Of a stretch of DNA of 35,289 nucleotides, positions 24,701-35,289 are shown piece by piece (position 1 is the first letter of the stretch; the number at the start of each line of letters is the position of its first letter). The position numbers were made by a program, and so were the translations under genes. The stretch comes from Umbribacter vaginalis (GTDB taxonomy: Bacteria > Actinomycetota > Coriobacteriia > Coriobacteriales > Eggerthellaceae), in contig KQ959688.1 in assembly GCA_001552935.1 (NCBI GenBank), forward strand, positions 1 through 35,289, given 5' to 3'. Below the pieces are notes generated by a model that saw only the letters and a list, made by a program, of their open reading frames with translations, was not told the DNA's origin and did not search any database.

Positions 24701-26444
24701 GCTGAATATAGCTTCCTGCTTGCGGATTTGCTGAAAGCGATACGCTAACAAGCGCTCCATGGTTAGCTTTGGCAGTAGGAATCACTTCATGATATTGTGC
24801 TGGTTCAAGCGTTTCTATGGGGATGGATTTTTTGTCGTTCAGTGCTCGTGTAAGAGTTTTGGTGCTGGTTACAGGGTCGCCATACGTTTTACACGATGCT
24901 TTAAGCTCCATCAATTTATAGGGATTCCCAGCCTCATCAGCTGTCCGCATTCGGGTTTTTTTCGATGGGCTAATAACACGGCCTTTTACATGTATGATAT
25001 ATTTTTCGCCATGAAGCGGCATATTTTTTGTAAGCCAATCTTTGTTAAAGGTAAATGTAATTGTGTTTGTCTCTTTATTGTGAACTAAGGTACCTGCTTT
25101 TTTATCGAGTGGTATGCACGACACATCATGATCTTTTTGGAATACTTCTATTGATTTACACTGCACTTCACGTGGAATATCAAATTTCAGTTGCATTTCG
25201 TTAAATCGATGAAATGTACTAAAGCCTAACGATTTAACTTTTTGTTCAAGGGTGAAATCAATGTCGTCAAGGGTTTGAATTTGCATCGATTTGGATGCTT
25301 TTATTACAGGAGCATCGGTTGCTTGGCGCGCGATATGGCTTGATGATATGTTCATCCATTCAATATAGGGGAAAAATACACTCAGGTAGGTTGTTTTAAG
25401 ATACATAGTAAAGGATTGTTTTGTGAAATCTGGTGATTGCGGATTATTGCTTCCTTTGTTGGCAATAGGATACAAACCTTTACAGATGGCATCATAGTTG
25501 TCATTACGAGTTGGAGCATCCCATTCTGTTTGCTTGACATCGAAGCTGCGTAATGCTGTATCGTGCGCACATTCTACTTTGGGAACAGAATGGTGTATTA
25601 CCGCAATATCACTTGGTGTAGTTGAGAAATCAACGTTCATGGCATGGTTTGTGTTGTCTGGAGTATACGGTGACCGATAGGTAAGCGCGCTTACGGTTAG
25701 AAAACTATTACCAAAATACGTTAAAGGGTAATAGCATTCATTATCAGCAACGATAGGCGTAATATAATAGGTAATACGTACATTTTTCATATTAAACAGC
25801 GCAACGCCACCAACAATGTTGCTTGCTACTTGTATATAAGGCGCATCAAGGTTTTTCCACACTTTATGATATTTACCGTTTATGTGGAATGATGCGCGTA
25901 TAGGTACACCTTCATATGTGCCAACATAAGCCAAGTAGCCAAGCGCTGAAACTTTTGCCCCTTCGGTCCATGTTGTATTAGGCGCTTCAGGTTTGATTTG
26001 ATACGTTGAAACCGTTGTATTTGCTTTATCAATAGGCATAGTAGGAGCAATACCGTTTTTTAAGTCTTCTTCTGTAAGCGTTTCGTGCATATTTTTGATG
26101 TTGATATTAGGAAGATAGTCGGATAAGCCAAAAGCTGTTTGAACGGAAAAGGCATCAGATATTTTGTTGTCTAAATAGACCTGTGGCAATACATCATTTG
26201 ACCAGCCTCCATCATCAAAGTTGAACTTACTTTGAGGTCGGAAGTTGTTTTCATCGAGGGTATAAATTTGTGTTGGTGCAAGCGTATAAGCATATGTTGT
26301 ATTGAGGCTCATGATAGGCAACATATATACACAAGCGAAAAATAGAGCAAGAAAGAATAACCGAAGGAGTCTGTTGCGTGCGTAGTAGGAGTATATATGC
26401 GATATGTTGTTGCGTGGCGGAGAGCTTATCGTGTAACAATGCAT
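21777..26444 (-). CDS. Wall-anchored surface protein with isopeptide/DUF11-like domains and Ser/Thr/Asn-rich stalk
   Basis: The protein has 1555 residues; AAAGGA precedes the ATG by seven bases. A signal peptide (about 1-52) has a long basic N-region and the core LLRLFFLALFFACVYMLP. A globular N-terminal part (about 55-540) includes sequence like fimbrial isopeptide-forming domains (DIDFTLEQKVKSLGFSTFHR). Two DUF11-like Ig domains follow (about 560-670 and 745-855), each with a VTYTLDVTNN or ITYTVQVKD motif. Then come GTQTD repeats of 13 residues (890-975), a Gly/Ser/Thr/Asn stalk, a small folded segment (about 1135-1236) and more stalk. The C-terminus has FPQTG near 1500, a hydrophobic helix and an unusually long polar tail. 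Probably a stalked adhesin or pilus-like surface protein. The first sorting residue is F, not L. Confidence 0.88.
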   Translation of the reverse strand: MHCYTISSPPRNNISHIYSYYARNRLLRLFFLALFFACVYMLPIMSLNTTYAYTLAPTQIYTLDENNFRPQSKFNFDDGGWSNDVLPQVYLDNKISDAFSVQTAFGLSDYLPNINIKNMHETLTEEDLKNGIAPTMPIDKANTTVSTYQIKPEAPNTTWTEGAKVSALGYLAYVGTYEGVPIRASFHINGKYHKVWKNLDAPYIQVASNIVGGVALFNMKNVRITYYITPIVADNECYYPLTYFGNSFLTVSALTYRSPYTPDNTNHAMNVDFSTTPSDIAVIHHSVPKVECAHDTALRSFDVKQTEWDAPTRNDNYDAICKGLYPIANKGSNNPQSPDFTKQSFTMYLKTTYLSVFFPYIEWMNISSSHIARQATDAPVIKASKSMQIQTLDDIDFTLEQKVKSLGFSTFHRFNEMQLKFDIPREVQCKSIEVFQKDHDVSCIPLDKKAGTLVHNKETNTITFTFNKDWLTKNMPLHGEKYIIHVKGRVISPSKKTRMRTADEAGNPYKLMELKASCKTYGDPVTSTKTLTRALNDKKSIPIETLEPAQYHEVIPTAKANHGALVSVSLSANPQAGSYIQPKERVTYTLDVTNNASTSQNCAITLPLPKHMHYIETLQTGNPQVEQTRKESTLGWNLTNLKPGSHTKLNFVAESDADCAVYGSKLFTQATYTFEPSIVKNGLTPRNFAQARSTATAPTPAQGADSTSHVRCTACMAATSAQGMNNHASAVYYSNPLIHTTKQNDQATPCIDVTLTSNKQAGAALRADEEITYTVQVKDLMNANTQKEKSHVYVVVPLGTRLDNTEIVTSQNNAAGAQKAFYDAVNHCIQWDISALSPGQTLSLSYKARTLRYPTSAPINQQALFTVHNALHNTNEIQYSNALLHNALSGSFLQNGISSGTQTDTPKPGVAAGTQTDTTITGDMKVPGVATGTQTDTPTPGVAAGTQTDQPTPGVSSGTQTDTSTGVSTETQTDSSSGTTNTNGSGTNPQAGTPSGTSTPGSTSTPTGTHDTGSGAGETSDSTNPQESQPHGKKPPHQREQTPSETTPHKNKNGNNTGNSNESTSGNGTGQSTGNSSTNNAGGNNTNSTSTANTSGTQGTTSGTNTTPGGSQNQGTSSQNDTVHPNTTTPETPDKIPNASKLLYPLAPENRWYVDFKAAAKLLSNYLDLRPETLAQVWHSIRNGKSDQSQPYLPNGTHAPDKQGEQNTLYPTVEQVLKHLTQASEKDIFSRLFPQHNAQTPSDSGHPSGNETSTGQKSDTSSPSGTGITSGTSTGTGAGTSTGTGTTGTGTNSGAGAGTDAGAESSTGTAAAEANGARTSASQSQNNTSINTNAQNGNANGSATSGNANNPSLSHANISNNAASANQSHNAGNAANAANGVNGSTSNVNGSVNNVKGNSKGINSTNGITNGAASNTEHASNKGVNGAAGNASNTNALPTFALSSGNSLVEESATQEEQRGGGEKHRSQRLSKVHNEKSKKFKGFNHDNGTKLAKNLLKHKLFPQTGSSVMPFVLLSLTLLLSGAFCFIYAARNTLQERYGYGYSQQEKEITIPRA
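23515..23765 (-). repeat. Coding repeats of 13 residues (GTQTD motif)
   Basis: Six units of the form GVAAGTQTDTPTP follow the second DUF11-like domain; one is lengthened by about six residues. The unit is 39 bp, so copy-number change keeps the frame and would alter stalk length. Confidence 0.85.
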
Positions 26445-26711
26445 AGTAGATCCTTTCTGCGTGGCGTATGTTTTGAAGAATTGAGTGCAGTTTAGAGCGG
26501 AAAATATTGCAAAAATACGTCATTAATACGCCAATAACACGCTGAAATGCCGCTACGTAATACAGGAAAACTATTGTGAAAATGTGGCAAAAACATGCTG
26601 CATACATAGACAGCATGCCACTGAGCTCGTAATTTGGCGCATTGCGCTGTATGCTGGCGTTGCAACAATGCGCGTGCCTTACAATAAGAACACAACCAAG
26701 AAAGGATGCTT

Positions 26712-28763
26712 ATGTGTGGCATTGTTGCATATACAGGAAATGAAGAAGCAAGCACATATTTATTGAATGGACTGGGAAGACTTGAGTATCGAGGGTACGA
26801 TTCTGCAGGTATAGCGCTTATGCATGATCATAGCTTTAACGTTATCAAGCGTCGTGGCAAAGTAAGTGAACTTAAAGAAGCGTGTGCAGCGCTTTGTCCT
26901 TATGGTACGTGCGGAATTGGACACACGCGCTGGGCAACGCACGGCAAGCCAAGTGAGAAAAATGCGCATCCTCACGTATCAGCACATGGCAGCATTGCTC
27001 TTGTTCATAATGGGATTATTGAAAATTATGGCGAACTTAAAGATGAATTGGCACAACACGGCATTTCTCCTGTTAGCCAAACCGATTCTGAGCTTATTGC
27101 GCACCTGATTGAGCTGTGTTACGTGCAAGGTGAAGAGGTGAATGCCACCGCTTGCAGTGCGCCTGCAGATGAAACGAGTGGTGACGCCGTTAACGCCATG
27201 AATCCTAGTAAGCTTGTAGCTGCCGTTCATAAAGCTTGTAAAAAACTCATTGGATCGTATGCGCTTGCTGTTATGTGTACGCATGAGCCTGGTACGATAG
27301 TGGTAACGCGTCACGATTCTCCGCTGATTGTGGGTATTGCTGATGACGGCATGTATGCCGCATCTGATGCTATTGCGCTGCTTGATAAAACGCGTGAATG
27401 TGTTATTTTGCCTGATAAATCGATTGCTTGTCTTACAGAGCATCAGTCACATTTTTATAAGGAACGTACGCATCCGCTTACACAAACGTCACCTCAACAA
27501 CCGCCACATCAACATATGCAGGAGCTTGCGCAAACATCCCACGCGCCTGCTCAGTCAAACTCGCTTACACAAACGTCACCTGAGCATTCTCAGTCACATC
27601 CGATTCATCAACAACTTCAGGAATTTACCCCTGAAATTACGCACATCACCTGGGATATTGCTGGCGCTGAAAAAGGCGGCTATCCCGATTTCATGCTCAA
27701 AGAAATTCACGAACAGCCGCGCGTTATTCGCGATACGCTGGCAGGACGCCTGGTAGATGGCCGGTTAGTGATTGACGAGCTCGATTTAAGCCCCGAAGAA
27801 CTGACGCTTATCGATCGCGTGTACGTTATTGCGTGTGGTACGTCGCTGCATGCAGGACTGGTGGCAAAGCAGCTGATAGAGGGTTGGGCGCGTATTCCTT
27901 GTGAAGTGGAAGCGGCAAGCGAATTTCGTTATCGCAATGCGTTGATAACTCCTACGACGCTGGTAGTTGCGGTGTCGCAATCAGGAGAAACAGCTGATAC
28001 GCTTGCTGCTATTCGCGACGCTCGGGTGCGTGGCGCGCGGGTGTTCGGCATTACGAATGTGGTGGGCAGTCCAGTTGCGCGGGAGGCCGATGGTGTTATT
28101 TACACAAAAGCAAATAAGGAAATCGCGGTAGCTTCTACGAAGTCGTTTTTGGGGCAAATTGTAAGTTTAACGTTGTTAGCATTGTTATTAGCGCAGGTAA
28201 AAGGCAATTTACGTCAAAATCAGATACACTTATTATACAAGCAGCTTGCCAGCACCGCCGAACAAGTTGAGTGTATTTTACAAGACACGTCACGCATTCA
28301 ACAGGCAGCACAAAGGTGCTACCAGGCGTCAAGCGCGCTTTTTATTGGGCGTGGCATGGGGTGCGTAATCGCACGTGAAGGAGCGTTGAAGCTGAAAGAA
28401 ATAAGTTATCTACATGCCGAGGCCTATCCTGCGGGCGAAATGAAACATGGGCCTATTGCGCTTATCGAGGACGGTTTTCCCGTGATAGCTGTGGCAACAC
28501 ATGGTCCTATTTACGATAAAGTAATGAGCAATATTCAGGAAAGCAAAGCGCGTGGTGCGTGTGTGATTGCGCTTGCCGAGCAAGGTGATGAAGAAATTCA
28601 GAAATATGCCGATGAAGTGATTTATATACCACCTGTTCAAGATTGTTTTTCTGCTATAACAGCAAGTGTTCCGTTACAATTATTGGCGCGTGAAATTGCG
28701 CTTTTGAAACATTGCGATGTTGACCAGCCGCGCAATTTGGCGAAGTCGGTAACGGTCGAATAG
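26712..28763 (+). CDS. glmS: Glutamine-fructose-6-phosphate aminotransferase with two insertions
   Basis: The protein has 683 residues against about 600-610 usual. ATG at 26712 is chosen over 26706 because AAAGGA lies five bases before it and it yields MCGIVAYTGN, whose Cys2 becomes the N-terminal nucleophile. The glutaminase domain (about 1-240) has RLEYRGYDSAG and GIGHTRWATHGKPSEKNAHPH. The isomerase part has two SIS domains with ACGTSLHAGLVAKQ, SQSGETADTLAA and YLHAEAYPAGEMKHGPIALI, and ends NLAKSVTVE. It makes glucosamine-6-phosphate for cell-wall UDP-GlcNAc. Insertions at about 142-166 and 249-306 are Ala/Asp/Asn-rich and His/Gln/Pro/Thr-rich; the second lies between the glutaminase and SIS domains. 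Catalytic residues are intact. No glmS ribozyme was recognised upstream. Confidence 0.97.
   Translation: MCGIVAYTGNEEASTYLLNGLGRLEYRGYDSAGIALMHDHSFNVIKRRGKVSELKEACAALCPYGTCGIGHTRWATHGKPSEKNAHPHVSAHGSIALVHNGIIENYGELKDELAQHGISPVSQTDSELIAHLIELCYVQGEEVNATACSAPADETSGDAVNAMNPSKLVAAVHKACKKLIGSYALAVMCTHEPGTIVVTRHDSPLIVGIADDGMYAASDAIALLDKTRECVILPDKSIACLTEHQSHFYKERTHPLTQTSPQQPPHQHMQELAQTSHAPAQSNSLTQTSPEHSQSHPIHQQLQEFTPEITHITWDIAGAEKGGYPDFMLKEIHEQPRVIRDTLAGRLVDGRLVIDELDLSPEELTLIDRVYVIACGTSLHAGLVAKQLIEGWARIPCEVEAASEFRYRNALITPTTLVVAVSQSGETADTLAAIRDARVRGARVFGITNVVGSPVAREADGVIYTKANKEIAVASTKSFLGQIVSLTLLALLLAQVKGNLRQNQIHLLYKQLASTAEQVECILQDTSRIQQAAQRCYQASSALFIGRGMGCVIAREGALKLKEISYLHAEAYPAGEMKHGPIALIEDGFPVIAVATHGPIYDKVMSNIQESKARGACVIALAEQGDEEIQKYADEVIYIPPVQDCFSAITASVPLQLLAREIALLKHCDVDQPRNLAKSVTVE
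27475..27581 (+). repeat. 87-bp tandem duplication inside the glmS insertion
   Basis: The 20-mer CGCTTACACAAACGTCACCT occurs at 27475-27494 and 27562-27581, 87 bp (29 codons) apart. Both copies encode LTQTSP. The duplication keeps the frame. Confidence 0.85.
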
Positions 28764-29046
28764 CCTTCGTGCTTGATGGCATACATAGAGCGTTGCATAT
28801 GTTGTGTATGTGCAGGTATGGATTTTAGCTTGATGGTGTGTATAGAACCGTGCAGACAAGTGTGTGCAGGAACAATCGTACATACAGGGATAATTGCATA
28901 AATGCAGGCTGGTGAGCAAACGGGAACATTCGCAGAAACGCTGGTAGAAATACAAATTGCTATCCATAATGGAGATAGCAGCAGAAATGCCAGTTGAGTC
29001 ACGGATTGAATGAGCAATAGAGCCGAAGATTGGCACACAGATTGAA
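28764..29046. other. 283-bp gap between glmS and acpS
   Basis: No clear glmS terminator with a T-tract. A GCTATC/GATAGC hairpin lies at 28959-28979. From about 28920 the sequence becomes rich in CAGAAAC/CAGAAATGC motifs that continue into the beginning of the acpS frame. Confidence 0.45.
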
Positions 29047-29838
29047 ATGGTGACAGAAATGCAGATGGGTATACAGCCTGGTACAGCGAAAACGCAAGCA
29101 AACACGCTAACACAAGCGACAGCAGAAACACAGAAAGAAACAACAACACAAGCGCAGGCAGAAACAGCGCCGCAAGCGTCAACCGAAATACTGCCAGCAT
29201 CAGCACCGCAAGCGTCAACCGAAACGCAGGCAGAAACAGCACCGCAAGCGGCAACATCACGAGCACCAGCAACGAAAGAAACAGCACCAGACATTTCCCT
29301 CGATGAGGCACTTTCGTATACTGCGCATGAAGCGCTGCGTATGGCTGATAAAAGCGATACGCCACAGGTCGGGCTTGGCGTTGATGTTGTGGACATTTCT
29401 CGTATGGAGCGCATTATTAAGCGTTCACCAGCGTTTGCAGCGCGCGTATTTTCTGAAGCTGAACGTTCGTATTGCAACAACAATGCTCTTGCGAGTGCGC
29501 ATTATGCTGCGCGCTTTGCAGCTAAAGAAGCCGTGGTAAAGGCGCTTGGAACAGGATTTTCTGATGGAATTGTGGTGCGTGACGTAGAAATTGTGCACAC
29601 TGCGCATGGTCGCCCCGTGGTTGTACTGCATGGTCGTGCTAAAGAAATTGCAGATGAACGCCATATTTGCGAAATCCCCGTGTCGCTTTCCTTTACGCAT
29701 TCTCATGCCGTAGCGTGTGCCGTATGTATTACAGAAGACGTGCGCGATGCACGCGCAAAGAAAGAAGTACACCTCACGTCACGTCAACAATTAAACGAGC
29801 AGTTTAAACATGCTCGTCGTATGCTTGACGATCTGTAA
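29047..29838 (+). CDS. acpS: Holo-[acyl-carrier-protein] synthase with repeat-encoded N-terminal extension
   Basis: The frame encodes 263 residues against about 120 usual. The conserved enzyme begins at residue 109: GLGVDVVDISRMERI, FSEAERSYC, HYAARFAAKEAVVKALGTG and a C-terminal LSFTHSHAVA strand. It transfers phosphopantetheine from CoA to apo-ACP; the Asp of GVDVVDI and Glu of FAAKEA bind Mg2+. Residues 1 to about 98 are Gln/Thr/Ala/Glu-rich and coded by CAGAAACAGC repeats, with a 25-bp unit near 29156 and 29227. No SD precedes ATG 29047. The alternative start is ATG 29341 (MADKSDTPQVGLGVDV), which would give a near-normal length but also lacks a clear SD. The acpS-nnrD neighbourhood is common in bacteria. 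Confidence 0.85.
   Translation: MVTEMQMGIQPGTAKTQANTLTQATAETQKETTTQAQAETAPQASTEILPASAPQASTETQAETAPQAATSRAPATKETAPDISLDEALSYTAHEALRMADKSDTPQVGLGVDVVDISRMERIIKRSPAFAARVFSEAERSYCNNNALASAHYAARFAAKEAVVKALGTGFSDGIVVRDVEIVHTAHGRPVVVLHGRAKEIADERHICEIPVSLSFTHSHAVACAVCITEDVRDARAKKEVHLTSRQQLNEQFKHARRMLDDL
29100..29290 (+). repeat. Degenerate CAGAAACAGC-type repeats at the 5' end of the acpS frame
   Basis: GCAGGCAGAAACAGC plus CGCAAGCG recurs near 29156 and 29227, and CCGCAAGCGTCAACCGAAA recurs near 29171 and 29207. The composition bias leaves long frames open on both strands, including minus-strand frames of more than 240 codons that are shadows. Confidence 0.75.
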
Positions 29839-30214
29839 CGTATGTTGCTCGTTTTATGAGTATGAGCTTCGTGTACATACATGAATTTGGCATACACATC
29901 GTTGCTGCTTGCGCTAACAGCTGCACCAGGTGGTGATGAGGGTGCTCTCCGTGTACGTAGCGCTGCCTTATATTCCCAGTTCAACTAATAAAATACACAG
30001 GGTGCTTTCCGTGAACATAGCGCTGCCGCGTGCGCCAAAGACTGCACCAGGTGGCGATGAGTATGAACGTGGTATACGTACCATCGTTTTCTAGCTATGC
30101 CGTTTAACATTCATCGTTGCAGCTTCATAACGCGAATGTAGACTTTTCGCTAAAAAATGACGCTTTTGCATCCTGGAGCGATGCTTTGAGTGCGTTGCTC
30201 GTATAATAGATGCC
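29839..30214. other. 376-bp gap with about 60-bp degenerate repeats before nnrD
   Basis: GGTGCTCTCCGTGTACGTAG at 29941 and GGTGCTTTCCGTGAACATAG at 30001 are exactly 60 bp apart, and a diverged form starts at 30061. CTGCACCAGGTGG recurs at 29921 and 30042. A more distant relative lies near 29861. No gene is visible. Confidence 0.65.
30202..30207 (+). promoter_or_regulatory. -10 element adjacent to the nnrD start, candidate leaderless promoter
   Basis: TATAAT ends seven bases before ATG 30215, so transcription would begin at or next to the start codon. No SD is present upstream of the ATG. No clear -35 is recognised at 17 bp. Confidence 0.5.
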
Positions 30215-33596
<3,382 letters not shown>

Positions 33597-33792
33597 ATCG
33601 CCGTATTCACTCAGTGGCGTTTCGTTTTGTCTCCAGCATGCGCTCCGTGCTTTCCGTTCGTGCCGCTCGCGTGTAAAAGAGCACCGTTTATACTTCATTG
33701 CTACCTGTCGATGCTTTGTTTTGCATGTATATTTTCTTGCTTAATTAAAGGTATTTCAGTATAAATTTCCACATAATAATTATTCTTTCTAT

Positions 33793-33838
33793 GGATATAT
33801 ATCCTTTCAAAAGATATAATAACGACATAGGTTATGTC
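33793..33838 (+). promoter_or_regulatory. modA promoter flanked by two palindromes
   Basis: TATAAT lies at 33815-33820. The perfect palindrome GGATATATATCC (33793-33804) covers the -35 position. The inverted repeat GACATA-GGT-TATGTC (33824-33838) covers the expected start site. The placement suggests one or two repressor operators; a molybdate-sensing ModE/ModR-type regulator is a candidate by gene context only. Confidence 0.5.
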
Positions 33839-33867
33839 CGTTCGTTAAAAATAGGGGGTATGTGTTT

Positions 33868-34746
33868 ATGAAGACACGTCGCTCATTTTTAGCCGCTCTT
33901 ACCGCAGTTGCCTTGGTTGGAACCTTAGGGCTGGTAGGATGCGCAAAGCAGCAAGCTGCTGCTCCTGAAAAAGCTCAAGAGCCAGCGAAAGCAAAAGTGG
34001 AGCTTACTGTATTTGCTGCTAATTCGCTTGAAAAGGCTCTTCCCGAGGTGCAAGCGCTCTATACGAAAAAAACTGGCGTTACCTTTAAGGATACGCAGTT
34101 TAAAGGATCGGGCGATCTGGTAGAGCAGCTGAAAGCAAATTCAAAGTCGGCTGATGTGTTAATTACTGCTTCAACAGGCACAATGGAGAAAGCTTTAAAG
34201 AATCAATCAGTTGATTCAAGCACGAAAAAGGATATGTTTAAAAACGATCTTGTAGTTGCAACATCTGAAAAAGGTAGTTTGAAGCTTGCGTCTGTTGCCG
34301 ATTTAGGAAAAGCTGACGTACAATCATTTGCTCTTGGTGAACCCAACGCTGTTCCTGCTGGCAAATATGCTGTTCAAGCATTAGAAAATGCTAAGCTGTG
34401 CACCACAAAAACCAGTGATGATAAAAAGACTATTACTGTTACCTGGGCAGATTCTGTAAAATCGAAAGTAAATGCTGGCGCTGACAAAGTGGGTACGGTT
34501 GCTCAATATGTAGCGAGTGGTCAGGCGCAATTCGGTTTCTGCTATAGCTCGGATATTTATCGTTACAAGGGTGTCAAAGTTGCGCTTACCGTTCCAAAAG
34601 ATATGCACAAGCCAATTGTTTATCCTGGTGCTGTGTGTGCTTCAACAGCGCATAAAGCAGAAGCTGCTGCATTCTTGAAGTTCTGTCTTGAAGACAAAGA
34701 AGCGCAGAAAGTGTTCTCGAAATACGGCTTTGAAATTGTTGCTTAA
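33868..34746 (+). CDS. modA: Molybdate-binding lipoprotein of an ABC transporter
   Basis: The protein has 292 residues. ATG at 33868 is preferred to GTG 33862 because AGGGGG at 33853-33858 is then nine bases away and the protein starts MKTRRSFL. A lipoprotein signal with lipobox LVGC places the lipidated Cys at about 26, so it is tethered outside the membrane. The mature part has the ModA landmarks: LTVFAANSLEKALPEVQALY, FKGSGDLVEQLK, ADVLITAS, and QAQFGFCYSSD, consistent with binding tetrahedral oxyanions (molybdate or tungstate). It would feed a ModBC transporter, but modB does not follow directly; a terminator and an unrelated secreted protein come next. The partner genes may lie elsewhere. 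Confidence 0.9.
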   Translation: MKTRRSFLAALTAVALVGTLGLVGCAKQQAAAPEKAQEPAKAKVELTVFAANSLEKALPEVQALYTKKTGVTFKDTQFKGSGDLVEQLKANSKSADVLITASTGTMEKALKNQSVDSSTKKDMFKNDLVVATSEKGSLKLASVADLGKADVQSFALGEPNAVPAGKYAVQALENAKLCTTKTSDDKKTITVTWADSVKSKVNAGADKVGTVAQYVASGQAQFGFCYSSDIYRYKGVKVALTVPKDMHKPIVYPGAVCASTAHKAEAAAFLKFCLEDKEAQKVFSKYGFEIVA

Positions 34747-34823
34747 CAGCGCAAACAAAAGTGGCAACAAAAGAGCACTACATACAGTACGTTTGATGTG
34801 CTTTTATAACTGAAATAAAACGG

Positions 34824-34855
34824 GGAGGCACTGCGCTTGCGTGTCTCCTTTTCTT
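34824..34855 (+). terminator. Rho-independent terminator after modA
   Basis: GGAGGCAC (34824-34831) pairs with GTGTCTCC (34841-34848), one G-T wobble, 9-nt loop, then TTTTCTT. A weaker GCAC/GTGC hairpin with flanking A and T tracts lies near 34767-34804. Confidence 0.75.
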
Positions 34856-34867
34856 GTGGTAAGTAAA

Positions 34868-35289
34868 ATGAGAAGAAGCGACGTGAAGTGGGTATCGATG
34901 CATAGAATATGCAGGTCAAAGGTGCGAAATTGGCTGCGTACGCAGGGGGCAGGTGGCGGCGTGGCACACCGCTTGCAAGAGGCGCACAGTGCCGAGCGCG
35001 GTATCAAGCGCTGCGGCGCGTGCGGTGCTGGTCGCGGTATCGAGCGCGGTACCGAGTGTGGTACCGAGTGCAGTGCTTTGTTGTTGCGTTCTCAAACAGC
35101 GCGCAGCCGTGCGACGTTGTGCGCCATAATACTGTTATTTGCAGCGTTTATCTGCAGCTATGCGCAAACAAGTACCGCACAGAACGCGTGGGGCGCGCAG
35201 AGCACTGAGGCGCATGCCACGACCTCCGCACAAGCTACAACCGCTCAACCAGCTGCAACCACTCTCGCAGCCGCAACCCCCGCGCAACC
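34868..35289 (+). CDS. Secreted or membrane-anchored protein, 3' end outside window
   Basis: The frame is open from ATG 34868 to the window end (140 codons). Residues about 77-93 form a hydrophobic core (LCAIILLFAAFICSYA) after Arg residues, like a signal peptide, followed by a Ser/Thr/Ala/Gln-rich segment typical of a cell-wall linker. The first 70 residues are Arg/Cys/Gly-rich with repeats of GIERGTECGTEC and would be an unusually long N-region. No good SD precedes 34868, so the true start may be further down, for example near 35070. No family is recognised. The downstream sequence is needed to assign a function. Confidence 0.5.
   Translation, partial: MRRSDVKWVSMHRICRSKVRNWLRTQGAGGGVAHRLQEAHSAERGIKRCGACGAGRGIERGTECGTECSALLLRSQTARSRATLCAIILLFAAFICSYAQTSTAQNAWGAQSTEAHATTSAQATTAQPAATTLAAATPAQ

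Noticed and set aside
26445-26711. glmS ribozyme upstream of glmS
   Set aside because: No recognisable conserved core; the gap is of ordinary divergent-promoter size.
28637-29483. Minus-strand open frames of 242 and 267 codons opposite acpS
   Set aside because: They are produced by the repeat composition, lack family motifs and overlap the clear AcpS catalytic core on the other strand.

Overview
The window reads as a chromosome segment of a Gram-positive bacterium of moderate GC content. Two of its surface proteins have recognisable signal peptides, all three end in sortase sorting signals, and the SD sequences are strong. The combination of a CTGCCGAGGT-type L10 leader before rplJ-rplL, a glmS-acpS-nnrD-ligA run and many host-interaction proteins suggests an actinobacterium of the class Coriobacteriia (for example an Atopobiaceae or Cryptobacterium-like organism). 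That assignment is inference and was not tested against any database.

Layout, left to right: (1) 2-4696, the 3' part of a giant wall-anchored protein made of repeated Rib/Ig-like modules. (2) 5122-10476, a 1784-residue wall-anchored adhesin with small beta modules followed by GA/FIVAR-like helical modules; the gap before it holds a 12-G tract and a 10-bp tandem repeat. (3) 10477-11411, repeats, a 43-residue membrane protein on the minus strand, and the L10 leader. (4) rplJ and rplL. (5) a polytopic DUF4013-like membrane protein. (6) a minus-strand zinc/cadmium module: ArsR/SmtB repressor, HMA metal-binding protein and P1B-type ATPase, with a 12-2-12 operator at the promoter. (7) a MOSC protein, a uracil permease and murB on the plus strand. 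(8) a 1555-residue wall-anchored protein on the minus strand. (9) glmS, acpS, nnrD and ligA on the plus strand. (10) a molybdate-binding lipoprotein (modA) and the start of a secreted protein cut by the window end.

Functionally the window pairs cell-wall synthesis (GlmS supplies GlcN-6-P for UDP-GlcNAc, MurB makes UDP-MurNAc) with three very large wall-anchored surface proteins. It also contains metal handling (Zn/Cd efflux, molybdate uptake, a MOSC sulfur carrier) and housekeeping functions.

The most unusual property runs through the whole window. Many intergenic gaps contain degenerate tandem repeats (periods 10, 15, 18, 24, about 33 and 60 bp). In parallel, at least seven ordinary cytosolic or membrane proteins (ArsR, ZntA, MurB, GlmS, AcpS, NnrD, LigA) carry low-complexity Ser/Thr/Ala/Gln/His/Asn-rich extensions or insertions that the families normally lack. 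Several of these are visibly built from DNA-level repeats. This looks like one repeat-expansion process acting on coding and non-coding DNA alike, while the two ribosomal proteins are spared. A second theme is possible phase variation of the surface-protein genes.
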